A stretch of DNA of 47,588 bases from an uncultured Faecalibacterium sp. (GCA_904394215.1 CAJFNF010000012.1:1-47588), one strand, 5' to 3'. Shown: positions 34,823 to 46,499, numbered from the stretch's first letter. The notes: generated by a model from the letters alone, not told the origin. Numbers and translations: made by a program.

Positions 34823-36406
34823 ATGGAAGCGACCACGATTGTTATCACTGTCGTGATCGCCCTCGTTGCACTTGCTGTCGGCGCAGCCGCGGGCTTTTTT
34901 GGCGGGTTCAACTACCGCAAAAAGACCGCAGAGGCCCAGATCGGCAGTGCAGAGGCCGAGGCAACCCGGCTGGTGAACGAGGCGATCAAGACGGCCACCC
35001 AGAAGAAGAAGGAAGCCATTCTCGAAGCCAAGGACGAAGTGTTCCGGATGAAGGCGGATGTGGATGCCCAGAAGGCCGAGGCCGACCGGGAAATCAAGCA
35101 GCGCCGGGCTGAAATCAGCCGGCAGGAGAACCGGATCGACCAGAAGGAAAACGCCCTGGACAAAAAGACCGAGGCCCTGGAAAAACGGGAAGAGGACGTC
35201 AAGAAGCGGATGGCTGAGGCAGAGGCCCACCTGGCCGAAGCCGACCAGCTGCGTGCCAAGCAGATGGAGCGGCTGGAAACCCTGGCCGGCCTGAGCCAGG
35301 CCGACGCCCGGGAAGTCCTGCTGAACAAGGTGGACGAGGAGCTGGCCCACGAGAAGGCCCTGCGGGTTGCCACCTATGAGTCGGACCTGAAGGACGACTG
35401 CGAGAACATCGCCCGGAACATGATCGCCCAGGCCATCAGCCGGTGCGCCGCCGATCATTCCAGCGAGACCACCGTCACGGTGGTGCCCCTGCCCAGCGAT
35501 GAGATGAAGGGCCGGATCATCGGCCGTGAGGGCCGGAACATCCGGGCCCTGGAGACCGCCACCGGCGTGGATCTCATCATCGACGATACCCCCGAAGCCA
35601 TCACCCTGTCCTCCTTCGACCAGACCCGCCGCGAAGTGGCCCGCATGACCCTGGAGCGCCTGATCGGCGATGGCCGCATCCACCCCGCCCGTATCGAGGA
35701 GACGGTGGAAAAGTGCCGCCGCGAGCTGGAAATCCAGATGAAGAAGGAAGGCGAGCGGGCTGTCATGGAGCTGGGCATCCACGGCCTGCACCCCGACCTG
35801 GTCAAGCTGATCGGCCGCCTGAAGTACCGCACCAGCTTTGGCCAGAATGCCCTGGCCCACAGCATGGAAGTGGCCTGGCTGGCCGGCCTGCTGGCCAGCG
35901 AGCTGGGTGTCAATGTCACTATGGCCCGGCGTGCCGGCCTGCTGCATGACATCGGCAAGGCCCTGGATCACGAGATCGAGGGCAGCCACGTCCAGATCGG
36001 CGTGGACATCTGCCGCAAGTACAAGGAGAACCCCCAGGTCATCCACGCTGTGGAGGCCCACCACGGGGATGTGGAGCCCAAGACGCCCCTGGCCTTCATC
36101 GTCCAGGCTGCCGACGCCATCAGCGCTGCCCGTCCCGGCGCCCGCCGTGAAAACGTGGAGAGCTATGTCCGCCGCCTGGAGAACCTGGAAGAGATTGCCT
36201 CCGGCTTTGAGGGCGTGGAACAGGCCTTTGCTGTCCAGGCCGGCCGCGAGGTCCGGATCATGGTCAAGCCCGATGTCATCGGGGACGATCAGGTCATCCT
36301 GCTGGCCCGGACCATTGCCCGCAAGATCGAGGAAAGCCTGGATTATCCCGGCCAGATCAAGGTCAATGTCATCCGCGAGAGCCGCGCCGTGGAATACGCC
36401 AAGTAA
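34823..36406 (+). CDS. rny: Ribonuclease Y
   Basis: A 527-residue membrane-anchored endoribonuclease that starts decay of many mRNAs in Firmicutes. Residues 5-30 form the N-terminal membrane helix, 35-200 a long Lys/Glu/Ala-rich coiled coil, then a KH domain with '[15 protein letters not shown]' near residue 230 and an HD domain with '[15 protein letters not shown]' near residue 372. All family landmarks are intact and length is normal (about 520). Start ATG 34823 follows TTGAGGAGAACG. It is followed by a strong terminator, so it is probably monocistronic. Confidence 0.96.
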   Translation: MEATTIVITVVIALVALAVGAAAGFFGGFNYRKKTAEAQIGSAEAEATRLVNEAIKTATQKKKEAILEAKDEVFRMKADVDAQKAEADREIKQRRAEISRQENRIDQKENALDKKTEALEKREEDVKKRMAEAEAHLAEADQLRAKQMERLETLAGLSQADAREVLLNKVDEELAHEKALRVATYESDLKDDCENIARNMIAQAISRCAADHSSETTVTVVPLPSDEMKGRIIGREGRNIRALETATGVDLIIDDTPEAITLSSFDQTRREVARMTLERLIGDGRIHPARIEETVEKCRRELEIQMKKEGERAVMELGIHGLHPDLVKLIGRLKYRTSFGQNALAHSMEVAWLAGLLASELGVNVTMARRAGLLHDIGKALDHEIEGSHVQIGVDICRKYKENPQVIHAVEAHHGDVEPKTPLAFIVQAADAISAARPGARRENVESYVRRLENLEEIASGFEGVEQAFAVQAGREVRIMVKPDVIGDDQVILLARTIARKIEESLDYPGQIKVNVIRESRAVEYAK

Positions 36407-36428
36407 TTCCGCCCCAATCAGACAAAAC

Positions 36429-36475
36429 AACAGCCGCCGCCTTTCGGTCGAAGGGCGGCGGCTGTTTTGCTTTTT
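36429..36475 (+). terminator. Terminator of rny
   Basis: AACAGCCGCCGCC (36429-36441) pairs with GGCGGCGGCTGTT (36454-36466), followed by TTGCTTTTT. It may also limit the minus-strand transcript ending at 36482. Confidence 0.9.
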
Positions 36476-36481
36476 CAGAGG

Positions 36482-36712
36482 TTACTTTTCACGGCACTTG
36501 ACGCCGTAGTTGCCCCGGCTACCGGTTTCGTAGCCGCGGTAAATTTCATAGGGCTTTCCGTCCAGGAGGACCTCGTCATCGCTGGGGAAGCTGCAGGTCA
36601 TTCCGTTCTGCTGGCAGTAGCGGGCGATGGCCTGGTGTGCTTTTTCCACGGTGGGGTAGACGTCGGCGGGCTCATAGGGAACCCAGAAGGCTTTTTTCAG
36701 AAGGTTCAGCAT
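36482..36712 (-). CDS. Small conserved-looking protein of unknown function
   Basis: A 76-residue protein starting MLNLLKKAFWVPYEPADVYP and ending RGNYGVKCREK. It has two Cys, no membrane segment, and a mixed alpha/beta look ('VEKAHQAIARYCQQNG', 'EVLLDGKPYEIYRG'). I do not recognise the family. ATG 36712 has AAAGGAG 7 bases upstream, which makes translation likely. It lies 49 bases after the glucokinase gene on the same strand, so both are probably in one transcript. Confidence 0.65.
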   Translation of the reverse strand: MLNLLKKAFWVPYEPADVYPTVEKAHQAIARYCQQNGMTCSFPSDDEVLLDGKPYEIYRGYETGSRGNYGVKCREK

Positions 36713-36761
36713 GGCGGTCTCCTTTCTGCAATGATGGGGAAGAGGAAAGCGGGCAGCAGAA

Positions 36762-37712
36762 TCAGGCGCCCACAATCAGCCGGACTGCGCCGTAGATGCC
36801 GGCGTCGTTGCCCAGGCTGGCCTGCTTGATGGGGATCTCCCGGCAGGATTTGAAGGCATACTCCTTGTAGTGCGCAGCCAGGGGCTGGAACAGCACATCC
36901 CCGGCCCGGGAAACGCCGCCGCCCACCAGGAAGACTTCGGGGTCGGTGGTGGAAGCAATGGAGGCCAGCGCCAGGCCCAGCAGGTCGGTCATCTGATCCA
37001 CCTCTTTGGCAGCCAGGGGGTCGCCGGCCCGGGCTGCGTCAAAGACATCCTTGGCGGCAAAGTCGGTGCCCCGCAGGGTGCAGGGGGTGTCGGGGTTCTC
37101 TTCCAGCAGCAGCTTCATGCAGCGGACCACACCGGTGGCGCTGGAATACTGCTCCAGGCAGCCCCGCTTGCCGCAGCCGCAGCAGGCGGTCTCGTGGCGG
37201 TTGACGGTGATGTGGCCGATCTCGCCGCCGGCGCCGTGGGCGCCCTCCACCACCTTGCCGTCTACAATGACACCGCCGCCCACGCCGGTGCCCAGGGTCA
37301 CCATGACGGCGCTGCGGCAGCCCTTGGCTGCGCCCATCCAGATCTCACCCAGGGCCGCCACGTTGGCGTCGTTGCCCACCAGGACCTTCATCCCGTTGAG
37401 CAGGCCCGAGAGGTTGGCGGCCACGTCCTGCTGGCCCCAGCCTCCCAGGTTGGCGCAGACAATGGGCACTACGCTGGACTTCTGGACAGGGCCCGGAACG
37501 CCGATGCCCACGCCCTCCACCTGGTCGGGGGTCAGGCCCTTTTCCTCCATCTTGCCCAGAATGGCTGCTGCCAGGTTGGGCAGGATGCGGATGCCCTTCT
37601 CAGAGCTGTCGGTGGGCACTTCCCACTTTTCCAGCAGGGCGCCTGCGGTGGTGAACAGACCGACCTTGGCGGTGGTGCCGCCCAGGTCGATGCCGAATGC
37701 ATATTCCTTCAT
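36762..37712 (-). CDS. glcK: ROK-family glucokinase
   Basis: A 316-residue kinase that phosphorylates glucose with ATP. The N-terminal phosphate loop is FGIDLGGTTAKVG (residues 6-18), the active site 'VGNDANVAALGE' lies near 111-122 and the ROK zinc site is 'GEIGHITVNRHETACCGCGK' near 162-181, with His and three Cys. 'FLVGGGVSRAGD' near 270 completes the ATP site. Length is typical. ATG 37712 follows AAAGGA. A possible -10 (TATACT, 37772-37767 minus) lies upstream. It would phosphorylate glucose left free by the cluster's glycosidases. Confidence 0.92.
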   Translation of the reverse strand: MKEYAFGIDLGGTTAKVGLFTTAGALLEKWEVPTDSSEKGIRILPNLAAAILGKMEEKGLTPDQVEGVGIGVPGPVQKSSVVPIVCANLGGWGQQDVAANLSGLLNGMKVLVGNDANVAALGEIWMGAAKGCRSAVMVTLGTGVGGGVIVDGKVVEGAHGAGGEIGHITVNRHETACCGCGKRGCLEQYSSATGVVRCMKLLLEENPDTPCTLRGTDFAAKDVFDAARAGDPLAAKEVDQMTDLLGLALASIASTTDPEVFLVGGGVSRAGDVLFQPLAAHYKEYAFKSCREIPIKQASLGNDAGIYGAVRLIVGA

Positions 37713-37828
37713 GATCCTTTACCTCGCTTTTTGGACGGGCTGTCAGCCCGCGCCGTATTTGCTATCAGTATAGCATACTCCACCGAAAAATACAGGCCCC
37801 CTGGCTGGCTTTTGGCTGATTGCATCAA

Positions 37829-37880
37829 AAAAGGGCCGCTGTTCCGGCGGGAAACTCCCGGGAACAGCGGCCCTTTCGGG
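37829..37880 (-). terminator. Terminator of the 62-residue protein gene
   Basis: AAAGGGCCGCTGTTCC (37829-37844 region) pairs with GGAACAGCGGCCCTTT (37861-37876). On the minus strand the stem is followed by TTTTGATGC. Confidence 0.85.
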
Positions 37881-37907
37881 TTTTAGGTCATCTGTCTTTT
37901 GCTGCAA

Positions 37908-38096
37908 TCAGCGTGCGGCGTGCATCCGCATGGAACCGGTGCCGTTGGAGCGAACCAGACGGCGAACCAGGGCCACAGGCCACAGCAGCGTATTGATGGC
38001 GATCTCGACCGGCTTGACATCCACAGTATCCATGCTGCTGATGCCGGTGAAGATCAGACAGGCAATGCCACAACCCAGAATGTAACAGTACAACAT
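37908..38096 (-). CDS. Small membrane protein, 62 residues
   Basis: Starts MLYCYILGCGIACLIFTGIS at 38096, seven bases after GGAGG, which decides this ATG over an upstream in-frame TTG. Residues 1-20 form one membrane helix; 'PVEIAINTLLWPVALV' may be a second, short or amphipathic one, followed by a basic tail (RRLVRSNGTGSMRMHAAR). No family recognised. The gene has its own terminator, and a GC-rich stretch with small inverted repeats lies just upstream (38115-38215). It is a good candidate for a regulated small membrane peptide. Confidence 0.6.
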   Translation of the reverse strand: MLYCYILGCGIACLIFTGISSMDTVDVKPVEIAINTLLWPVALVRRLVRSNGTGSMRMHAAR

Positions 38097-38306
38097 GTGC
38101 AAACCTCCACAAATTTTTGCGGCCGCGAAGGGCCTTTTTATTTTCAGGCCGGGGTGAACGCCCCGCGCCCTGATTCTTCATCCGCGGAGGGCCTCGCGCC
38201 CTTCCGCATCCTTACTATACCGCAAACAAGCAGTAAAGTCAATGGGGTAATATACTGAAATAATTGAAGGAGTAACGTGAACCAAAGTACATTATGAAAA
38301 CCATTT

Positions 38307-38333
38307 TGCAGCAAAGTGGTTTACTTTGTTGCA
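38307..38333. promoter_or_regulatory. Near-perfect palindrome in an intergenic region
   Basis: TGCAGCAAAGT (38307-38317) and ACTTTGTTGCA (38323-38333) are complementary at 10 of 11 positions around 5 bases. It lies 216 bases upstream of the membrane protein gene at 38550, in a 300-base gap without genes, and looks like an operator. Confidence 0.5.
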
Positions 38334-38549
38334 CTAAAGCGAGAGAGCGAAAATGTGCGCGCCGGAGCGACAGAGAAGGGGTGTTTTGGCTCGAAACAGG
38401 GGCCCTTGTGCGCGCTGTGTGAACAAAATGTGAACTGGATACACCGGGCGGCGGGGGACGAAATTTGATTTTGACGCCTTTGGGGGCAATGAAAGCAGGT
38501 CCCAAACCGTATTCTCTATAGAAAATTCTGCCAAAGGGAGGCGCGGACC

Positions 38550-39404
38550 ATGAAAAAAAGAAGGCCATGGGGAAACACATTTTGCTTTTTGATGGCGCTG
38601 GTGATGCTGTGCACCGGGCTGGCGCTGCCCGCCGCCGCAGACATGGGGCCCAAACCATCGGTGGAGGTACTGTTCCAGGGGCTGGAAGGGGAGCGCTATC
38701 AGGTGACCCTGCTGTCTGACCGGGTCCAGTATGGCCCCTGGTCAGCGAAGGAGGACTATCAGGACTGGATGGGGGACCAGGAGGCCTTTGAAGCCTTCGC
38801 GTCCTATCCGGCGCCGGCGGGCTGGTATTTCCTGGGAGAGTACGCGGACTGCACCGAGACGGGACGGTTTGTGTGGAGCTACTATCCCCCGGAGACCTTT
38901 TATGTGTTGGTGTGGCTGCCGGATGCCGGCCGCTATCTGTGCAGCAGCCAGCCGGTGAGCCGCTACGCCTTTGACAGCCGCTTTGCAGCCTCTGTGAGCG
39001 GGGACACTCTGACGGTCCGGCCCGCCTATGATTATGCCGGAGAGGCCCTGGGACTGGCGGTACGGGCGGTTCTGACCATCCTGCTGGAAGCAGGGGTGGG
39101 CTGGCTGGTGTTTGGGCTGCGGCAGCGGGCCCAGATGGCCCTGGTTTTCAAGGTCAACCTGGTGACCCAATTGGCCCTGAACCTGCTGCTGAACCTCAGC
39201 GGCTATTACTGGGGCCCGCTGCTGACGGGGGCTGTGTACCTGCTGCTGGAACTGGCGGTATTCCTGGCAGAGGGCGCTGTCTACGCCCGAAAACTGTCCT
39301 GGAATGGGAAAAAGCCCCATCCCTGGCTGTATGCGCTGGCAGCCAATGCCCTCTCTTTTGGGGCAGGGTGGGAACTGGCCCAATGGCTGCCCGGGGTTTT
39401 TTAA
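38550..39404 (+). CDS. Membrane protein with signal peptide, unknown function
   Basis: A 284-residue protein. Residues 1-30 form a clear signal peptide (MKKRR, hydrophobic core, AAA-D cleavage region). Residues 31-165 would be outside the cell: mixed beta, aromatic-rich, with many Asp and Tyr. Residues 165-284 contain about four or five membrane helices ('AVLTILLEAGVGWLVFGL' and on) and end without a tail. I do not recognise a family; the arrangement, outer domain then helical bundle, recalls sensor or permease-like membrane proteins. Start ATG 38550 follows AAAGGGAGG. Confidence 0.75.
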   Translation: MKKRRPWGNTFCFLMALVMLCTGLALPAAADMGPKPSVEVLFQGLEGERYQVTLLSDRVQYGPWSAKEDYQDWMGDQEAFEAFASYPAPAGWYFLGEYADCTETGRFVWSYYPPETFYVLVWLPDAGRYLCSSQPVSRYAFDSRFAASVSGDTLTVRPAYDYAGEALGLAVRAVLTILLEAGVGWLVFGLRQRAQMALVFKVNLVTQLALNLLLNLSGYYWGPLLTGAVYLLLELAVFLAEGAVYARKLSWNGKKPHPWLYALAANALSFGAGWELAQWLPGVF

Positions 39405-39459
39405 AATTACAAACAGTGCGTATAAAAATTATCAAGAATTATCTCAAAAACTGTTCTTA

Positions 39460-39488
39460 TTGACAACACCGGCTGCTGCTATTATAAT
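39460..39488 (+). promoter_or_regulatory. Consensus promoter of the ricin-type protein gene
   Basis: TTGACA (39460-39465), 17 bases, TATAAT (39483-39488): a perfect sigma-A promoter, suggesting strong expression. Confidence 0.85.
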
Positions 39489-39536
39489 GGAGGTAACACA
39501 GCTGGCACTATGCTCACAGAAAGGAGAGGTCATTTT

Positions 39537-40136
39537 ATGGCACGGGCATCGCAGGTTGTCTTATCCGAAAACGAATACTACCTGATCAAAGCACCCAACG
39601 GAAAGGTGCTGGAAGTCAAGGATTTCAGCACGGCAAACGGCGCGTTCATTCAGCTGTGGGACTACGCCGGGCACCCGTGGCAGCAGTGGCGGTTTGTGGA
39701 CGCAGGCGAAGGGCACTGGCGGATCCAGAACCGGTTCACCGGCAAGATGATTGACCTGGTTCAGGACGGTGTGGTGGAAGGTACCTGGCTGCACCAGTGG
39801 AGCCGCACCAGCGGGCTGAGCCAGTGCTGGGCGCTGGAGCCGCTGCGCAACGGCCGGACCCGGATCCGCAGCGTGCTGGCCAACAAGTACATTGACCTGG
39901 TGGGGATGAACACCTCCAACGGCGCCCAGGCCCAGATTTGGCTGGAGGTCAAGGGAGGCAACCAGGAGTGGAACCTGGAGCGGGTGGATGATATCACCGC
40001 CCGGACGGCGCCGCAGGCCGATGACCCGCCCTATCCCCATGGACCGACGCCGGGGCAGCGCCGGCATCAGGATGATCTGGTGCGCAAGCTGAACCAGTCG
40101 GGCAAGGGCCGCGGCCGAAAGGGCAGCAAGGCCTGA
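39537..40136 (+). CDS. Ricin B-type beta-trefoil protein, cytoplasmic
   Basis: A 199-residue protein whose first ~150 residues form one RICIN/CBM13-like beta-trefoil. Its three repeats each carry a QxW-type motif: 'PWQQWRF', 'SQCWALE' and 'NQEWNLE'. Such domains usually bind galactose- or xylose-type sugars on secreted enzymes. Here there is no signal peptide and no catalytic domain, and the last ~45 residues are polar and basic (PGQRRHQDDLVRKLNQ, then KGRGRKGSKA), which suggests binding of nucleic acid or an acidic partner inside the cell. The promoter is a perfect sigma-A site, so the protein may be abundant. ATG 39537 has AAGGAGAGG 6 bases upstream. Function unknown. Confidence 0.8.
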   Translation: MARASQVVLSENEYYLIKAPNGKVLEVKDFSTANGAFIQLWDYAGHPWQQWRFVDAGEGHWRIQNRFTGKMIDLVQDGVVEGTWLHQWSRTSGLSQCWALEPLRNGRTRIRSVLANKYIDLVGMNTSNGAQAQIWLEVKGGNQEWNLERVDDITARTAPQADDPPYPHGPTPGQRRHQDDLVRKLNQSGKGRGRKGSKA

Positions 40137-40167
40137 AACAGCTCCAGACAGTTTGATCAAGATACAG

Positions 40168-40206
40168 GCGCCCCGCCAGGCATCGGGCCCGGCGGGGCGC
40201 TTTTTG
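40168..40206 (+). terminator. Terminator of the ricin-type protein gene
   Basis: GCGCCCCGCC (40168-40177) pairs with GGCGGGGCGC (40191-40200), followed by TTTTT. Confidence 0.9.
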
Positions 40207-40244
40207 CAGAAAAAAGAAAACAAAAACAGAGAGGGAAACGCGAT

Positions 40245-40745
40245 ATGTCACTGGCACAAAATACCACCCTGTGCTACCTGGAACGGGACGGGGCGTGGCT
40301 GATGCTCCACCGGATCAAAAAGAAACATGACTGCAACCACGACAAGTGGATTGGGGTAGGGGGCAAGTTCGAAGCCTGCGAAAGCCCCGAGGAGTGCCTT
40401 CTGCGGGAAGTGCAGGAGGAAACCGGCGTTACCCTGACCCGGTGGCGGTACCGGGGGATTATCACCTTCGTGCTGGACGGGGTGGGGGAGTATATGCACC
40501 TGTTCACCGCCGACCGGTGGGAAGGGGAGCCCGCCTGCGGGGACAGCGCCGAAGGGGTGCTGGAATGGGTGCCCCGGGAAAAGGTACCGGAGCTGCCCAT
40601 CTGGGAGGGGGACAAAATCTTCTTCCAGCTGCTGGCAGAGGAGGCACCGTTTTTCTCGCTGAAGCTGTGCTATCAGGGGGACACCCTGACGGAGGCGGTG
40701 CTCAATGGCCGGCCCCTGGCCCTGCACCGGCCCGCAGAACACTGA
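40245..40745 (+). CDS. Nudix hydrolase, probably 8-oxo-dGTP diphosphatase-like
   Basis: A 166-residue Nudix protein. The full Nudix box is present: 'GGKFEACESPEECLLREVQE' followed by ETGV, with the REVQEE metal ligands, at residues 43-66. The flanking 'DKWIGVGGKFE' and 'YMHLFTADRWEGEPA' match MutT/NUDT1-like enzymes that remove oxidised nucleotides from the pool. Start ATG 40245 lies after a GAGAGGG. It is followed by a terminator and precedes the lrgAB-like operon. Confidence 0.88.
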   Translation: MSLAQNTTLCYLERDGAWLMLHRIKKKHDCNHDKWIGVGGKFEACESPEECLLREVQEETGVTLTRWRYRGIITFVLDGVGEYMHLFTADRWEGEPACGDSAEGVLEWVPREKVPELPIWEGDKIFFQLLAEEAPFFSLKLCYQGDTLTEAVLNGRPLALHRPAEH

Positions 40746-40755
40746 ATCCCGCGCT

Positions 40756-40783
40756 GCGCCTGTGAAAAGCAGGCGCTTTTTTG
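40756..40783 (+). terminator. Terminator of the Nudix gene
   Basis: GCGCCTG (40756-40762) pairs with CAGGCGC (40770-40776), followed by TTTTTTG. Confidence 0.88.
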
Positions 40784-40903
40784 TGCCTGTTTCCCCGGGT
40801 GGAAATCCAAATATTAAAACAAACGTCACCCAAATGTAGTACAAAGTTTATAAAATACTGTTTTTCCACCCTTTTGGGGGAACATTATGAGGCGGTTTGC
40901 ACA

Positions 40904-40932
40904 TTGTACGGCGGGGGCGCTTGTGGTACAAT
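40904..40932 (+). promoter_or_regulatory. Promoter of the lrgAB operon
   Basis: TTGTAC (40904-40909), 17 bases, TACAAT (40927-40932), about 75 bases upstream of the first start codon. Confidence 0.6.
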
Positions 40933-41012
40933 AACCGCTGCATAGCCGATCAGAAGGTGAGCGGATATAGAATTTTGATATGGAATTTTTATAAAAAAAG
41001 AGGGGAATTGTT

Positions 41013-41417
41013 GTGCGCTATCTGCGTCAATTTTTGTGGATCATTGGTTTTACCCTGGTGGGTGAGGCTCTGCATGCCCTGCTGCCGCTGCCGGTGCCGG
41101 CCGCTGTGTGGGGGCTGGTGCTGCTGTTCATCGCCCTGGAGAGCGGCAAGCTGAAGCTGAGCTCGGTGGAGGACTGCGGCCAGTTTATGCTGGGCATTAT
41201 GCCGGTGCTGTTCATTGCCCCGGCGGTGGGCCTGATGGACAGCTGGCCTGTGCTGGCCAGCGTCTGGCCTGCGGTTCTGGCCATCATCGTGCTGTCCACG
41301 GTGGTGGTGTTTGGTGTGAGCGGCGTGGTGACCCAGGGGATCCTGGATTTTGTCAGCGCCCGCGCGGATGTCGAGGAGCCCGTGATGGGCCAGGCTGAGG
41401 AGGTTTCTGATGACTGA
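41013..41417 (+). CDS. lrgA: CidA/LrgA family membrane protein
   Basis: A 134-residue holin-like membrane protein with four hydrophobic segments. 'FTLVGEALHALLPLPVPAAVWGLVLLF' and 'FMLGIMPVLFIAPAVGLMDSW' are typical of LrgA/CidA. These proteins affect autolysis or carry small organic acids such as pyruvate and glycolate. Start GTG 41013 is the only good one (GAGGGGAATT upstream). It overlaps lrgB by 8 bases, indicating coupled translation. Confidence 0.88.
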   Translation: MRYLRQFLWIIGFTLVGEALHALLPLPVPAAVWGLVLLFIALESGKLKLSSVEDCGQFMLGIMPVLFIAPAVGLMDSWPVLASVWPAVLAIIVLSTVVVFGVSGVVTQGILDFVSARADVEEPVMGQAEEVSDD

Positions 41418-42093
41418 GTTCTTTTCCGGGTCGGCCCTGTTTGCCATCCTGCTGACCTTTGGCGCCTACGAGGTGGGCCGCCTGATCCAGAAAAAGACGG
41501 GGATCGCCGCCTTCAACCCGATCCTGATTGCAGCCGTGGTGGTGGGCGTGGTTCTGGTGGCCGTCAAGATGCCCAACGAGGTGTACCAGAGCAACTGCGA
41601 GACCTTCTCCTGGCTGCTGACCCCGGCCACCGTGTGCCTGGCCATCCCGCTGTACGCCCAGTTCAGCCGCCTGCGCTATGACCTGCCCGCCATTCTGGCA
41701 GGGGTGGCCGCCGGCACCTTTGTGAGCATGGGCTTTGTGTGGGTGATGGCCCGCCTGTGCAACCTGGGCGACGTGCTGACCGCATCCCTGCTGCCCAAGA
41801 GCATCACCACCGCCATGGGCATTGTGGTGAGTGAATCCACCGGCGGCGAGCCTGCCGTCACCACCGCCGCCATCATCCTGACCGGCATCCTGGGCAGCAT
41901 CTTTGGACCCTGGCTGTGCAAAGTGCTGCGGCTTCACTGGCCTGCAGCCCAGGGCGTGGCCTTTGGTACTTCGGCCCACGTCATCGGCACCTCCAAGGCT
42001 GCCGAGATCAGCCAGACCGCTGAGGCTGTCAGCAGCCTGTCCCTGGTGTTTGCCGGCATCCTGACTGTCATCATTTGCCCTCTTGTTCTGTAA
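41410..42093 (+). CDS. lrgB: LrgB family membrane protein
   Basis: A 227-residue membrane protein with about six to seven helices. 'GIAAFNPILIAAVVV', 'LLPKSITTAMGIVVSESTGG' and 'GVAFGTSAHVIGTSKA' are hallmarks of LrgB, the partner of LrgA. Start ATG 41410 lies within the end of lrgA, after GAGGAGG. A terminator follows within 60 bases. Confidence 0.93.
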   Translation: MTEFFSGSALFAILLTFGAYEVGRLIQKKTGIAAFNPILIAAVVVGVVLVAVKMPNEVYQSNCETFSWLLTPATVCLAIPLYAQFSRLRYDLPAILAGVAAGTFVSMGFVWVMARLCNLGDVLTASLLPKSITTAMGIVVSESTGGEPAVTTAAIILTGILGSIFGPWLCKVLRLHWPAAQGVAFGTSAHVIGTSKAAEISQTAEAVSSLSLVFAGILTVIICPLVL

Positions 42094-42121
42094 ATACCGC
42101 CTATTGAGGCGTCTGTGAACC

Positions 42122-42156
42122 ATCCCTGCTCCCACAAGGAGCGGGGATTTTTTTGT
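42122..42156 (+). terminator. Terminator of lrgAB
   Basis: ATCCCTGCTCC (42122-42132) pairs with GGAGCGGGGAT (42138-42148), followed by TTTTTTTG. The 430 bases from here to lepA hold a few GC-rich hairpins but no gene that I can support. Confidence 0.9.
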
Positions 42157-42387
42157 TTGGAACGATTTTATTTTTAATCATCTAAACCCGCCCGCCGCCC
42201 GCAGATGAACCCCTGCGGCCTGCGGCCGCACCCCCTGACAGGGGCTCGCTGTCTGTCGCTGCTCTTTCGATCCATCAGCGGCTGGGTGGTCTGTAGGGTA
42301 AAATCAGAAGGAACCGTCTGTGGATTAGAGCCCACGTATGGGGGCGGGGGGAACATGAAAAGGGTGTAGGGTGGGTTTGGATGATAA

Positions 42388-42421
42388 ATAAAAAATCCCC
42401 GTCCCGAGCGGGAACGAGGAT
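42388..42421 (-). terminator. Terminator downstream of lepA
   Basis: On the minus strand ATCCTCGTTCCC and GGGACGGGGAT pair around GCTC and are followed by TTTTTTATTT. A second small hairpin (CTACTTTTTC/AAAAAGTAG) immediately follows the lepA stop near 42560-42585. Confidence 0.85.
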
Positions 42422-42587
42422 GTAGAGATGATGGGGCTGAATCAAACTTTTCCGGGTACCCGGGCGCAGCCCAAACGCCGACTAAGATGCACGGGGCAAA
42501 ACCGCCGGCAGGACGTAACGTAAGCCGGAGCAGCTGCGCGGTACAAGTTGAAAAGCTTTTTGGCTACTTTTTCTCCGAAAAAGTAGC

Positions 42588-44399
<1,812 letters not shown>

Positions 44400-44438
44400 G
44401 GGTTCCTCCGTAAAACGAGTCAGGAAAATGGGACGCTG

Positions 44439-45635
<1,197 letters not shown>

Positions 45636-45652
45636 ACTTTCTTCTCCGCCTC

Positions 45653-46429
45653 TCAGTCTTGCTGTTGGATCTTGAAGGAGCCCCGCCCGGTGTGGAGGGG
45701 GCGCCAGCCGTCGATGCCGCTCTCCTGCAGGGCATGGAGGGTCTTTTGGCGGAAGGCGTGGTCGGTGCGGCAGCGCTCCTGGACAAATTCTTTGGTCCGC
45801 TCCCGGGTGGTGGTGCCGTCAGCGGGGCACTGGCTCTTGACGATGGGCAGGCCCTCTTCAAAGACGGCGGCCCGGACCTCAGATTCGGTGGCCAGCAGCA
45901 TGGGCCGGATCAGGGTCAGATCCCGGCGGGACAGGTAGGTCACCGGAGAAAAGCATCCGATCCGGCCCTCCTGCCACAGGTTCATGTAAAAGGTCTCGAT
46001 GGCGTCGTCCAGGTGATGGCCCAGGGCCACCTTGTTGCAGCCCAGCTCCTGGGCCGCGGTATGGAGGGCGCCCCGCCGGAGCTTGGCGCAGAGGGCGCAA
46101 GGGTTTTTCTCCTGGCGCTCCTCAAAGACCACCGGGCCGATGTCGGTGCGGCGGACCTGGTAGGGTACCCCGTAGCGCTCCATTAGGGCGGTGAGCTGGG
46201 AATAGTCCCCCGGCCGGCGCCCGAACTGGGGGTCCAGGGTGACGGCCTGGATGTCATAGTGGAAGCCGATGTACTCCCGCAGCAGGGCCAGCCCCACCGT
46301 CAGGGCCGCGCTGTCCTTGCCGCCGGATACGCCCACCAGTACCCGGTCTCCGGGGGCCAGCATCTCATAATCCTGGACGGCTTTCCGCATCAGGCCGGTG
46401 AGCCGCTGGATGGCTTTCTGTTCACTCAT
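45653..46429 (-). CDS. ttcA: TtcA-family tRNA thiolation protein
   Basis: A 258-residue PP-loop ATPase that adenylates and thiolates a tRNA base, probably cytidine 32. Visible: the PP-loop 'VGVSGGKDSAAL' near residue 34, the paired cysteines of the [4Fe-4S] cluster in 'CALCAKLRRG' near 115, and 'GHHLDDAIETF' near 136; a further Cys appears in 'VKSQCPADG' near 205. Length is shorter than E. coli TtcA (311), as in many Firmicutes. ATG 46429 has AAAGGA 10 bases upstream and overlaps the end of a 25-residue frame. Confidence 0.87.
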   Translation of the reverse strand: MSEQKAIQRLTGLMRKAVQDYEMLAPGDRVLVGVSGGKDSAALTVGLALLREYIGFHYDIQAVTLDPQFGRRPGDYSQLTALMERYGVPYQVRRTDIGPVVFEERQEKNPCALCAKLRRGALHTAAQELGCNKVALGHHLDDAIETFYMNLWQEGRIGCFSPVTYLSRRDLTLIRPMLLATESEVRAAVFEEGLPIVKSQCPADGTTTRERTKEFVQERCRTDHAFRQKTLHALQESGIDGWRPLHTGRGSFKIQQQD

Positions 46430-46499
46430 GCCGGGACCATCCTTTCCTGCTGGACAAGGCCAGGCAGCAGACGGTCTGGCGGCGAATTTCTGTGGACAT
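46422..46499 (-). CDS. Small upstream open reading frame overlapping ttcA
   Basis: ATG 46499 has AAAAGGAG 9 bases upstream, better than the site of ttcA itself, and encodes 25 residues (MSTEIRRQTVCCLALSSRKG, then WSRHE). Its TGA lies inside the first codons of ttcA (ATGAGTGA), so ribosomes could re-start there. A possible -10 TATACT lies at 46551-46546. It may be a leader peptide controlling the operon; the paired cysteines are suggestive, as TtcA moves sulfur. Not recognised as a family. Confidence 0.4.
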   Translation of the reverse strand: MSTEIRRQTVCCLALSSRKGWSRHE

